A DNA stretch of 64,000 bases, taken from positions 6,225,940-6,289,939 of the forward strand of contig NW_004450285.1 in the NCBI RefSeq assembly GCF_000321225.1, written 5' to 3'. Source of the stretch: Odobenus rosmarus divergens (Eukaryota; Chordata; Mammalia; Carnivora; Odobenidae). Of the stretch, positions 44,801 through 55,687 are shown piece after piece. Both the position numbers and the translations under genes were made by a program. The notes below the pieces were generated by a model, which made no database searches, was not told where the DNA came from, and saw only the letters and a program-made list of their open reading frames with translations. Each line of letters begins with the position of its first letter. Within the stretch, counting starts at the first letter, position 1.

Positions 44801-45584
44801 AGTTGACCCATTCATTCTTTAGTAGGATGCTGTTTAGCCTCCATGTATGTGAGGCTAATTTCCAAATTTCCTCTTGTGATTGAGTTCAAGTTTTAAAGCA
44901 TTATGGTCTAAAAATACACAGAGAATGACCCCAGTCTTATGGTACTGGTTGAGACCTTATTTGTGACCCAGTATGTGATCTGTTCTGGAGAATGTCCCAA
45001 GTGCACTTGAGAAGAACGTGTATTCTGTTGCTTTAGGATGGAATGCTCTGAATGTATCTGTGATGTCCATTTGGTCCAGTGTGTCATTCAAAGTCCTTGT
45101 TTCCTTGTTGATCTTCTGCTTAGATGACCTGTCCATTGCACTGAGTGGGGTGTTAAAGTCCCCTACTATTATTGTGTTGTTATCATTATGTTTCTTTAAT
45201 TTTGTTTTAATTGGTTAATACAATTGGCTGCTCCATGTTAGGAAAATAAATATTTACAGTTGTTAGATCTTCTTGTTTGATAGACCCTTTAATTATATAG
45301 TGTCCTTTCTCATCTTTTATTACAGTCTTTGGTTTAAAATCTAATTTGTCTGATTTAAGGTTTGCCACTCCAGCTTTCTTTTGATGCCCGTTAGCATGAT
45401 AAATGGTTTTCCACCCCCTCACTTTAAATCTGGAGGTGTCTTTGGGTCTAAAATGAGTCTCTTGCAGGTAGCATATTGATGGGTCTTCCTTTTTTATCCA
45501 ATCTGATACCATGTGTCTTTTGATTGGGGCAGTTAGCCCATTTACATTCATAGTAACTATTGAAAGTTATGAATTTAGTGCCAT
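41861..45584 (-). pseudogene. L1 ORF2 (endonuclease / reverse transcriptase) remnant
   Basis: About 3.7 kb, close to the usual 3.8 kb. ORF2 encodes the AP-like endonuclease and the reverse transcriptase that copy L1 and SINE RNA at the nick. The N-terminal endonuclease block reads clearly at 45207-45551 (NVNGLTAPIKRHMVSDWIKK, then CYLQETHF with the catalytic Glu). The region after the active site reads at 43174-43464 ([15 protein letters not shown]) and 42489-43181. The last codons before the family stop (41861-41863) give LICGI. It is broken: the likely start ATG (45582-45584) is followed by TAA as codon 6 (45567-45569), the FADD active site reads F-T-D-G (43504-43515), and there are many frameshifts. 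Confidence 0.93.
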
Positions 45585-45665
45585 TGTATTACTTATAAAG
45601 TCTGTGTTTCTGTACATTGCCTCTGTTCCTTTCTGGTCTGTATTACTTTTGGGCTCTCTCTTTGC

Positions 45666-46546
45666 ATCAAGGATCCCTTTTAATATTTCTTGCAGGGCTG
45701 GTGTAGTGATCACAAATTCTTTTAGTTTCTGTTTGTCCTGGAAGATTTTTATCTCCTATTTTCAATGACATCCTAGCTGTATAAGTATTCTTGTCTGCAT
45801 ATTTTTCTTACTGAGCACCCAGAATATATCATGCCAATCCTTTCTGACCTGGGAGGTCTCTGTGGGTAGGTCCGCTGCTGCAAGTCTAATGTTTCTACCC
45901 TTTTAGGTTACGGACCTCTTTTTCCACCCTGCTTTCAGGATTTTCTCTTTGTCTCTCAGATTTGTAAGTTTCACTGTTATATGTTGGGGGTGTTGACTTA
46001 TTTTTATTGATTTTTGTGGGGGTTTCTCTGTGCCTCCTGGATTTGAGTGGCTGTTTCTTTCCCCAGATTAGGGAAGTTCTCCACTATAATTTGCTCCAGT
46101 ATACCTTCTGTCCCCTCCTCTCTCCTTTCCTCTTCTTCTGTAATCCCAATTATTCTGTTGTTTCACTTTATGGTATCACTTATCTCTCGAATTCTCCCCT
46201 CATGATCCAGTAGTTGTTTATCTTTTTCTCACCTTCTTTATTCTCTATCATTTTTGTCTTTGATATCACTAATTCTCTTGCCTCATTTATCCTAGCAGTT
46301 AGAGCCTCCATTTTTTATTGCATCTCATTTATAGCCTTTTTGATTTCAACTTGGTTAGATTTTAGTTCTTATATTTCTCCAGAAAGCAATTGTCTAGTGT
46401 CTTCTATGCTTTTATCAAGCCTGGCTACTATCTTTATAATCATTATATTGAAGTTTAGTTTCACCATCTTACTTATATCCATACTGGTTAGGTCCATGGC
46501 AATCAGTACTGCCTCTTGGTCTCTTTTGTGAGGTGAGTTTTTCCAT
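45666..46546 (-). pseudogene. L1 ORF1 (RNA-binding chaperone) remnant
   Basis: ORF1 makes a trimeric coiled-coil RNA-binding protein that coats L1 RNA. The likely start ATG is at 46544-46546 (MEKLTSQK…), and the C-terminal block ALQEILKGIL is readable just before 45669. Length of about 880 bases fits carnivore L1 ORF1. The frame stops after about 25 codons and breaks again later. The codon where I expect the family stop (45666-45668) reads GAT, so the frame runs on towards ORF2. Confidence 0.8.
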
Positions 46547-47202
46547 CTGTTATTCTGTCAAGATAAGAATATGTGAATGAAAGAATGAAATACTAAAAAA
46601 TGGCAACAACAACCCCAGAGACCTATACACTAAACAAATCAGGAGACACCAAAAGCAAAAACTAAAAAACTAAAAAATTAAAAAAAATTAAAAAAATATA
46701 TAATCAGACAGGTGAACAGAACAATACACTGGATCCTGTGTGTATTTTGGTCCATTTGTTAAAGAATTGTAAAGAAAGAAAAACATGTACAAAAATAAAA
46801 TTAAATACAATAAAAGGATAGAATGTAACTGTAAAACTGAGAATTAAAAGACAAAGAAAAAAAAAATATAAACAGACCAGTGAACAGAACAGAGCAGTAC
46901 ACTATATCCTGAGTGTGTTTTGGTCTGTTAGAAGAAAATACCTGCCAAAATTGTAAAGAACAAAAAACTTCTCTCTCTATATATAATATGTGTAAAATAT
47001 ATATCATATATATACACAAAAATAAAATACATTGAAAGGATGGAATGTAACTGTAAAGATGAAAATTAAAAACAAGACTAACAAAAACAAAAAAAAATAT
47101 CATACAGGTGATGAAGAGAACAGAGACATACACTAAATTCTGGGTGTATTTTGGTCTCTTTGTGAGAAGAAACTGCATCCAAAATTGTAAAGAAAGAAAA
47201 GC

Positions 47203-47235
<33 letters not shown>

Positions 47236-48443
47236 CAAAAATTTAACTAAAGTGAAAGGATATAATGGAATTGTAAAAATGAAAATTAAAAAACTGAAAA
47301 GGAATTGATAAAATAAGAAATTGGTTGAAAAAGGGAAGAAAAAAATTAAAATTGAAAGACTACAGAATCGTGGGGAAAAACACATGCATTTTATATACTA
47401 TTTTCCCCTAGTGCTGCAGTTTTGCAGTTTTGTGTGATCGGTAAACTTGGTCTTAGCTTGATGCTCTTGCTGATCTTCTCGGGGAGGGGCCTGTTTGGGC
47501 TGATTCTCAAATGTCTTTGCCCAGGGAGGAATTGTACCACCCTTGCCAGGTGGTCGGGCTAAGTAAGCTGCTCTGATTGCTTTATGTGGCTTTTGTTCCT
47601 GAAGGCTTTCCACGCTACTTCAGAGGATGAGAATGAAAATGATGGCCTCCCAATCTCCAGCCCTGGAGCCGAAAGCTCAGGGACCCCACTCCTCAGTGCG
47701 CCCTCAAGGAAAAGCAGTCAATCACTCTTGTCTCCCTGGTCTCTGACCACACTCCGTGCTCACCTAGCCTGTGACTGAGCATTTCCATCTCAGGCACATG
47801 ACCGCAATTCAAGTCTCCAAACCCTGTGAACTGCCTCAGCGCACTTTCAGGGAGAAGAAGGGGAGGGTGTCTCACCATGGTTCTGCCGCTTGCTGGGCCC
47901 CTGCTTGGAGAGTGGTTGTCTGAATGTGCCACAGTTTGCCACATATGGCAACCCCAAACTGTGAGCCCACTGCTGGGCTCGCTGATTGCAGCCAGCTTCC
48001 CCACTCAGATGCCTGGGAACTGTGCCGCACTCAGGCATCCCCAGTCTTCCTGTGACCCTATGAATCCTGAGACCACACTGTCTCACCTGGGATTCCGCCC
48101 TGCTTTGCCACCTGAGCCCCTTTCAGGGAGTGATGTCCCTCACTGAAGCAGACTTCTGAAAGTTCTAATTTTGTGCTCTGCTGCTTTATCACTTTCCGGT
48201 GCTGGCTTATGGAGGCTCCTTCCTCTTGTCGTTTATTTTCCCATATATCACTTTGGATTCACTTCTCCACACGTCCTACCTGCAGAAAGTGGTTACTTTT
48301 CTATTTGTAAAGTTGCAGCTATTTTCTTAGATCTCTGGTTGAGTTCACAGGTGTTCAGAATGATTTGATAGCTATCTAGGTGAATTCCTGGGATCAGACA
48401 AAACTAAGGTCTCCTACTCCTCCACCATCTTGGACTACCTCCA
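46547..48443 (-). promoter_or_regulatory. L1 5'UTR with internal promoter region
   Basis: Almost 1.9 kb between the 5' tip and ORF1. The tip ccaagatggtgg (48422-48433) matches the YY1-binding element that positions L1 transcription starts. 47400-48440 is GC-richer, as expected for the internal pol II promoter, and produces several overlapping 60-106-codon frames that I do not call. 46690-47330 is the tandem-repeat part. Confidence 0.8.
46690..47330 (-). repeat. Three tandem units in the L1 5'UTR
   Basis: Three units of roughly 170-230 bp start near 46701, 46871 and 47101. Each holds (on +) a 'cag..aggtgaacagaaca' block, 'tacactaaattctgggtgta', 'ttttggtct', 'attgtaaagaa' and 'ggatagaatgtaactgtaaa'. 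The second and third units carry TA/TG dinucleotide expansions at the same internal point (46975-47020 and 47202-47236). A 194-codon minus-strand frame (46801-47385) runs through two units in one frame with a period of 78 codons. Confidence 0.85.
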
Positions 48444-48460
48444 AATTTTCCCTTTTCTTT

Positions 48461-50477
48461 GTACTTTGGAAAATATATAGGAATAGTCTTGTATTAAGTA
48501 TTAATGTATTAATTTCTGCTTTATAAATTCACACAATTTTTATCTTCATGAAATCCCCAACAAATGGTGTATAATTAGATGAATAATTCTTTAAAACGGT
48601 AACATAAATCACAATAATTAAGGGAGTTTCTTAAACTAAGGTCACTGCTTATGAATAAAAAAAATCATAGCAGTTAAACTGGTGGTTTTTATCAAGTTGT
48701 TTTAACAATAAATACAGAAATACATGCCATGGACATTTGGACAAGGCAGACATTATTAATTGTCTGCACAAATTATGCAACAATGGTAGTCATACCATCA
48801 CTTCATTGTGAAGTAACAAATGTGAGCACAGTAAGCCCACAACTAATGGTAACGTGACGGAAAGAGGAGATGATCCTTGATAGCACCTTTGAGCAGCTAA
48901 ACCAACACCATCAATCTACTCAATTTGCTCATCTAGGAGAAAGATAATCCCTTTTTGGTTTAAGCTAGTACTGGCCATGCACTCTATTGTTTGAAGCCAA
49001 GGACATTATTAAGTGATACATCTTTATATTAATAAAATGACTTATGACTGTTTTCCAAGTCTGACTTAGTTATCATCATCATGAATAATTTGGGAAATAT
49101 ATGAAGAAATGGTGTATCATTTTCCCCTTTTTCTGAAATTCATTTACTTTAAATCTAAAAAGCTACATTTATAAAGCCTTTTTTCTCTCAGTAATGATTA
49201 TTACAATTTCAATTATTGAAGACATGATATGCAATAATTTTTAAATGTCAATTTTTTAAAGGTTTTCATTAGCTACCGTCGACAATTGAATCATTTCAGT
49301 TTTCACTGCTTCAGTGAAATTTTCATGTTGTTTTTATGTTATATATAAAAAATTATATATAGGATTCACAAAGCCCCAGCCCTTATACTTATCATTATAT
49401 AAAATAAATCATGAATGTATAATTAATCACTTAATTTACCCTTTGCTTCTCCTACACCAAGGGGAACAATTTTTGAATTGGAAATGGAAGCGAAGATACT
49501 AATTACAGAGCCCTGAAGCTCTCTATGGGAAAAACAATTAAAAAAGCATCCTAACTCATTTAAATCTGTTAATTATTTTCATTTCTGATGGATAATAATC
49601 TAAAAGACATGTACAAGAAATCACAGAGAAAGTGTTGTTAGAAAATGTTTTCTTATAGTGGAAAATGGGGAATGTTCTGATCTTTAAACAGTGAGGTTAA
49701 AAAATAATGAATATGTTTGGCTCTACTTGTAGGCAAAAATGTAAATAAACTGATTGGTAATGGACACCTAGAAAAGATAGTATCTGGAAATAAGCTTAAG
49801 TTTACTAAGAACACATACAAGCCTGGATTACTTATGGAGTTATAAGGAAACAATTAGATAAATTAACCATGAACAGGACATTATTTAGAAGTATGGTGAC
49901 ATTTTGTTTTTGTTCCACGAGGCATATTTTGGTTAGAAATTTCTCACCATCCAGAAGCAGAGATGCAACCCCTATTTCTCTCCCCTTTTTTGTTGTTCCA
50001 ACAACAAAAAGATTTACTATTATATTTACTATTATATTTAGCTAATTCAGCTCTGCTAGCCGTAAAATGACACTGGCTTTTGTTCCAGGCATATCTGGAA
50101 CCGTTCCTCTACTGTATCAAGAATGCAGCATTACTATGGTCAACACTCTATAAATATTTGTGTGGGACAGTTCTACATATGGGACATTTAGAAATAATGA
50201 TGGGCAGCTACTGACTTTTAGTGGGTGTGGTCAGAGATACTAGGTATCCTACAATGCTCAGATGCCTGTCATTAGTGAAGGATTGTCTCATATTCCACAC
50301 TATTTCCAAATATCTTACCATTTATTAGTGGATATGATAAATTGGCTAATAGTCATCTAAGCCTAGAACCTAGTATTATTTAACACAAAAATATTTTTTC
50401 ATTTTTAAAATACCCTGTTTTCTAGAAATGCAACTACCATTTATGCCAAATGAAGAGTGTACTCTGCCTTTTTCTTT
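48461..50477. other. Unique AT-rich DNA, 2 kb
   Basis: No repeat or gene recognised. This is the 5' flank of the full-length L1. Confidence 0.5.
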
Positions 50478-51045
50478 TTTTAAAATTTAATTCCAGTATA
50501 GTTAACAGAGCATCATATTAGTTTCATGTGTACAACATAGTGATTCAACAATTCTGTACATTGCTCAGTGCTCATCATGATAAGCATACTCTTAATCCCC
50601 ATCACCTTTTTCACCTATACCCCCACCAACCTCTTCACTGGTAACCATTTGTTCTCTAAAGTTAACCATTCTTTTTTTCTGTTTGTCTCTTTATTTTGTT
50701 TGTTGAGTTTGGTAAGTTCTTTCTATATTTTGGAAGCTATCCCTTTATCAGATATGTCATTTGCAAATATCTTCTCCCATTCTTTAGGTTGACTTTTGTT
50801 TATTGTTTCCTTCACTCTGCAGAAGATTTTTATCTTGATGAAGTCCTAATAGCTCATTTTTGCTTTTCTTTCCCTTGCCTCTGGCGACATGTCTCATAAG
50901 AAGTTGTTATGGCCAGTGTCAAAGAGGTTTACTTCCTGTGTTCTCCTCTAGGATTTTGATGGTTTTCCTGTCTCACAGTTAGGTCTCTCATCCATTTTGA
51001 ATTTATTTTTGTGTATTGTGTAAGGAAGTGGTCCAGATCCAGGTT
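50478..51045 (-). mobile_element. L1 fragment with internal deletion
   Basis: Reverse-complement L1 3'UTR (taaaatttaattccagtata, gttaacagagcatcatatta, gctcatcatgataagcatac) jumps at about 50695-50703 straight to mid-ORF2 sequence (tttgttgagtttggtaagtt, tttgcaaatatcttctccca) and continues to about 51045. Compared with the full-length L1 in this window, roughly 620 bp (3'UTR start plus the ORF2 C-terminus) are missing. Target duplication unclear. Confidence 0.92.
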
Positions 51046-52659
51046 TTAAAACTGGGGACTCTGGCATCACTGTCTGTACTCTTCACAACTATTGTTAACG
51101 CTATATGAGTTATGACATAGAGGCTAATTGACTCGAGATTTTCTTCAGCTGAATATTGGCTGTATGTGCTCTGTGGGGGAAAAAATCAAGCAACAAGGTA
51201 TCCTTTATTTTTTAAGCCCATTTGAGATTTCAGTTTGCTTAATTATAAGCAAATGTCAACCAATGTCACTAATGATAATACAATCTTCTATACAAAGACC
51301 AATTTTCTTGAGGAGTTTTGTGGTTCATTACTCCAAATAACTACCTTTACTGATGTCATCACCCTTTATGAGTGAATTTTTTATTTATTGCAAGATTGTT
51401 TTTTTTAAATTGAATTTGTCATTTAAACAATTGGTCTTCCTTTCATATATATCTAAAAATATATAAAAGCTTATCTTCGGAGGTCCTTTATTATGGGCTC
51501 AGTGGAGCAATAAATAACCTGTCATCAATCAGCACATATTAAAACTGTTTTTAATAAAACAAACAAACAGGCTTCTGTAAGGTCTCTTCAGTTCTCCACT
51601 GGAATTTGCTGACTGGACAAAGCATATATTCTTGCTTGAGTCTGAATAAGATAAACATATGTGTATCTGTTTTCCTCCTGTTGCACTTGACTAATTTCCA
51701 CTGACATTAAGTTATGCTTGTGTATCACATAATGCTCTCTTATTGACAGTGGAATAGACCCCATATTGCGAATGTTCAGTGATGCACAGAAGTGTATATT
51801 GGCCTCTGTGTAATGTAATCTAGTTTCTGTAGGTTTAACAGTCCTTTGTTCATATATTGTAAGTGGTGTCTAAGACAGGTTGCATTGCTCAGCTATTTTT
51901 AAAGTTCACTTGAAGTTGAAAATTAGCTTTTCTTTTTGTTTTCTTATTGATTTAAGTTAATAGTTTCTGAATATTTTTTATAACACACATACTTTAGTTA
52001 AGCAAGAATGGTACCCACATAATTGAATGTATCCAAATCTAAAATTTTCCATAAAATAAACTTTATAACCAAAAGAACACATGATTCACAAATACATGTC
52101 TTTTTCATGGTGATATGATAATGATATAGTAACACTAATCAGTACAGAGAGAAAACACCTGCAAACTTTAATATACAAAAAATTATTTCACAGTTTCCAT
52201 TAGGAATGCAAATAGTACTCTGCTTTGTATAATACAATACTATATAGACTAATCCATATACTTCCTTTTAAAATAAACTCTAGTAGAAAAATATTTCCTA
52301 TGTTTGCATTTTAATTTTCCCAAGATTTGATATTTAAAAGGAATAGTAAATGTACCACTATACCCCACCTCCTCTATCATCCACTATTAAAAAATGTCAT
52401 ATTTTTCGGTCTAAGATACCTAAAATAAACTTCTTAATATCTCTATGGATGTTCTCTGTGATTTATTTGAGATAATCAAATCTGTTTGGACTATTCAGCT
52501 TTTTAATGTATTTTTTTTTTTAAATTTTGCCTCTCTTACCAGATTGCCTTACCTGTTTTCAAATTCTATTTTATAATTTGAAAGGTGCTACATGTAAATT
52601 AGAAATATACAGAACTGCATGTACCTGTCTGTACAAATTAAACATGCTAATATTCCAAA
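51046..52659. other. Unique AT-rich DNA, 1.6 kb
   Basis: No repeat or gene recognised. T run at 52509-52520. Confidence 0.5.
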
Positions 52660-53220
52660 TATTTAAAAATATATATATGTATTAATTTTGAAATGCCTAT
52701 TGGATATTCAAATGGAGATGTTGAGTATGAGATTAAATATACAAATCTGTAATTAAGAGGAGAGGCCCTGGATGGAGATATAAATGTGGGCATCCTCTGA
52801 GAATGATCATCACAACAAGTGAGTGTCACAGATGAGACTACCAAATGAATGAGTGTAGCTAGAAGATAAATGTGGCTCAAAGAACAAGCCCTGAGAACCC
52901 CATAGTTTAGAAGCGTAATTAGGAAGAACCAGCGCAGAAAGATGAGTTTCAGTGAGATAGAAAGAAGAAAAGCCAGTAGTGTAGTATTTTGAAATTTAAA
53001 GGATATATTTCAAGAAGCAAGCATTATCTGCAGTGTTAAATGGTAATGACAGTCAACCAAGAACAAGGACTGGCAATTGTATTTAACAAGGGTGGAGATG
53101 ATTGGCAAACTCGGTAATAGCAGTTTCAAATGGAGTGGGGAAAGAGAAAGCCTATTTGAAGTGAATTTAAGTAATAATAGGAGGAGAGAAATTTGAAATA
53201 ATATAGCTAACTTCTTGGGT
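52660..53220 (+). repeat. Old mammalian repeat, probably LINE-derived (proximal half)
   Basis: gcctattggatattcaaatg, gagatgttgagtatgaga, ctggatggagatataaatgt, gaacaagccctgagaacccc, gtgttaaatggtaatgacag and aaatggagtggggaaagaga follow a familiar old consensus (ggagatgtcaagtaggcag…ctgagccctggggcactcc…gtttcagtggagtgg). It appears to be the same family as 24530-25080, which covers the next part. Family name not assigned. Confidence 0.55.
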
Positions 53221-53720
53221 TTAAATGATTGAAATATAGTATTAATATAAATTTAAATCATAATTTTTGTATTAAAGTTTTTAATATAGTAATTTTCATT
53301 CATGAGAAGCAAAAAAAATGCTACTTTTTGTATAGAAATATAACAACATTCCCATAAGTATAATACTGTAACCTAAAATAAAATTTATTAAATAAAAAAT
53401 TGAATGTTTCTATGTTACATGGATTATTAAGTTCTTAACACTCTACTGGGTAGATACTGCCTCTTTTAATAATGAACAACATTTTAATTGTGGTATGTAA
53501 AATATACTGATATAATTTCAAATATAATTCTGAGTTTTTTAGAGAATATCTCCCTTAGAGTTGACTGGCTGTCATGATATTTTCTCAAACATACAAGCAA
53601 TCTAAGACATTAATGAGAATACCCTTAGAAATTTTTCTAAGATAAAAATACTACACTTTGAAAATGGCTTATTTTATATCTTTGCTCAGATTTCAGTGGT
53701 TTAATTTCTCTTCAAATGTA
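53221..53720. other. Unique AT-rich DNA
   Basis: Nothing recognised in 0.5 kb. Confidence 0.5.
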
Positions 53721-53732
53721 TGACTATTCCAT

Positions 53733-53928
53733 GGGCGCCAGGGTGGCTCAGTTAAGTGTTTGCCTTCGGTTCATATCATGATCCCAGGATCCTAGGATCC
53801 AGCCCCATGTTGGGCTCCCTGCTCAGCAGGGAGCCTGCTTCTCCCTCTCCTCCCTGCTCATGCTCTCTCTTGCTATCTCTGTCACTGTCTCTCTCTCAAA
53901 TAAATAAATAAAATCTTTTTTTTTTAAA
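53733..53928 (+). mobile_element. SINEC, full length
   Basis: gggcgccagggtggctcagt head with a small deletion (ggttaag shortened), tcctaggatccagccccatg, AAATAAATAAATAAAATC followed by T and A runs. Target duplication tgactattccat (53721-53732) and tgacaattccat (53929-53940). Confidence 0.95.
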
Positions 53929-53940
53929 TGACAATTCCAT

Positions 53941-54882
53941 AGGCACAGACCACATATAAAGTTTTCAGATATAGTCTGCACTGCTCAGCCTCCCTTGGTT
54001 TTTGGAAAGTGTGTGCAAAATTAGAGGCAAACCTAGTGTAAGAAATGTAATGCATAAACCAAAGTGCTTATATTGGGAATAAATAAGAAATCATGCTTTA
54101 ATCTATATTTATTTTCAAATAAGTTTTTTGTTTTAAATCCATTTTCTTCTGCTTTGTCATTGAAAAAAATGTATTTATGTTCTCAAAAGAACTAAGAAAA
54201 TACAGACTCCTTAAAGGAGGGTTGTAGAAGAGTCATAGAATTCTTCTTAAAATATTTACCTCAAATTTAATAGATTTTGCTAATCTTTTTGCAATAGATT
54301 CAAGAATCTAAGAGAAAAATACCAGTTCTTCTTCAATGAAATTATTTAACTTTGGGTTCTGCTTTTCTTGTCAAAGGCAGCTAGGGGTATTTTGATTGGA
54401 GCTAATTTCCATAACTGTTGCAGACTAGAAAGCTCAAAGGATATCACTAGTTGAAACTCTAAGTTTTTAATTTTAGATTTTAGTTGACTCAGGAATTTGA
54501 AGTGCCTAATTATCTCAGGAGTAAAGTGACTATGTAGGATAATACTGTCTTTGTCAATTTGAACTGTGAATGATTTATTCACATTTACAGAAAATTTTGC
54601 AACAAAAAGTCAATGTCTGAAGACAATAAATTATATTTCATGGGAGATAAGCCCTAATATGTAAACTTAATTTCAAGAAGATGATCGGGAAATTATAGTC
54701 ATTGCTCGATCATGTATAAATAGAAAAAAATAAAACCCAGAAGAATTTCACAAAATTTTTTATGAGCCTGTGGGGTTTGATTCATTGTACAGATAAGAGT
54801 AAGGTAATGAGCTCAATTTTCAAATAAAGAATCAGTTGTTTATGTTCAGAAACCAAGGGTACATTATTAGGAGAGTCCAAAG
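53941..54882. other. Unique AT-rich DNA
   Basis: Nothing recognised in 0.94 kb. A 78-codon minus frame (54346-54582) has no support. Confidence 0.5.
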
Positions 54883-54893
54883 AAGAAAAATTT

Positions 54894-55082
54894 GGGGCAC
54901 CTGGGTGGCTCATTTGGTTAAGTGGCTGCCTTTGGCTTGGTTCATGATCTCAGGGTCCTGAGATTAAGCTCCACATTGGGCTTCCTGCTCAGCAGGGAGT
55001 TAGGCTGTCCCTCTTCTTCTCCCCCTCACCCCTACTCGTGCTCTCTCTCTCTCTCTGCTCTCTCTCTTGCAAATAAATAAAC
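54894..55082 (+). mobile_element. SINEC, full length, diverged
   Basis: ggggcacctgggtggctcat head, tctcagggtcctgagattaa, ctctctctctctctctgctc, caaataaataaac. Flanked by aagaaaaatt (54883-54892 and 55083-55092). More substitutions than its neighbours, so older. Confidence 0.94.
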
Positions 55083-55092
55083 AAGAAAAATT

Positions 55093-55687
55093 CTTTAAAT
55101 AGAAAATTCAATTAGGAAAAGTATACCAACATTTCAGATTATATATCAAGAATGGTGATATTTTTATGATATTCATGACATAAAATAGAAATCTGGGCAA
55201 GGATTAATAGCTGTAAAAATCTAGCAATATGAGATATCTGTCATGTGACTCTGGATGACAAGGCAAAACTTTTAAAGTTGAGAAATTTCATTGCTTTTCC
55301 CCTCAAACCCTGGCATAAATTATGTTTTAAATGGCTGTGAAGGGGATATTATAGTCCGATCCATTGTAGGATATTCTGCCACCAAGTAAAAGTAAAATTC
55401 TCTTCATAATGACTTGATGCTAAAAAAGCAGTTAAACTCCAGATGTGTCTTAATATTAACATTCTAATTTCAGTAGAAAATGCTGTCTGCCCAGTCATCA
55501 CTATTCATTTCCTTCTTTTTACCTATTTTTCATACTTCTGTGTAATTACATATGTGTGGGGCTGCCTTATCTATTTAATTAAAATCTAATATAAATAAGT
55601 GAACCAGCTCCTATATATTTTTGTATTCTAAATATTATCCTGTAAAATACCTATTACATTTTACTAAATTAAAAGTTTAAATATGGA
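55093..55687. other. Unique AT-rich DNA
   Basis: Nothing recognised in 0.6 kb. Confidence 0.5.

Larger units (their letters stand above)
41341..48443 (-). mobile_element. Structurally full-length L1 with 3' transduction and target duplications
   Basis: One minus-strand insertion of about 7.1 kb. From its 5' end: the tip ggaggtagtccaagatggtg (YY1-like site), a 5'UTR of about 1.9 kb with tandem units, an ORF1 remnant, an ORF2 remnant, the 3'UTR, a short A-rich end (about 41587-41600), then about 230 bases of non-L1 DNA ending in an aataaa signal and a longer A tail (T run at 41341-41355). Flanks aatgttccctttgcttt (41324-41340) and aattttcccttttcttt (48444-48460) match at 15 of 17 bases and enclose the whole unit, including the extra tail. 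Stops, frameshifts and a mutated active site make it inactive. All frames on either strand in this interval are L1 or its shadows. Confidence 0.92.

Noticed and set aside
45018..46531. Several + strand frames of 66-105 codons
   Set aside because: Antisense shadows of L1 ORF1 and ORF2.
47584..48146. Overlapping 64-106-codon frames on both strands in a GC-richer patch resembling a CpG-poor exon cluster
   Set aside because: This is the L1 5'UTR promoter region; several frames on both strands are open simply because of GC content.
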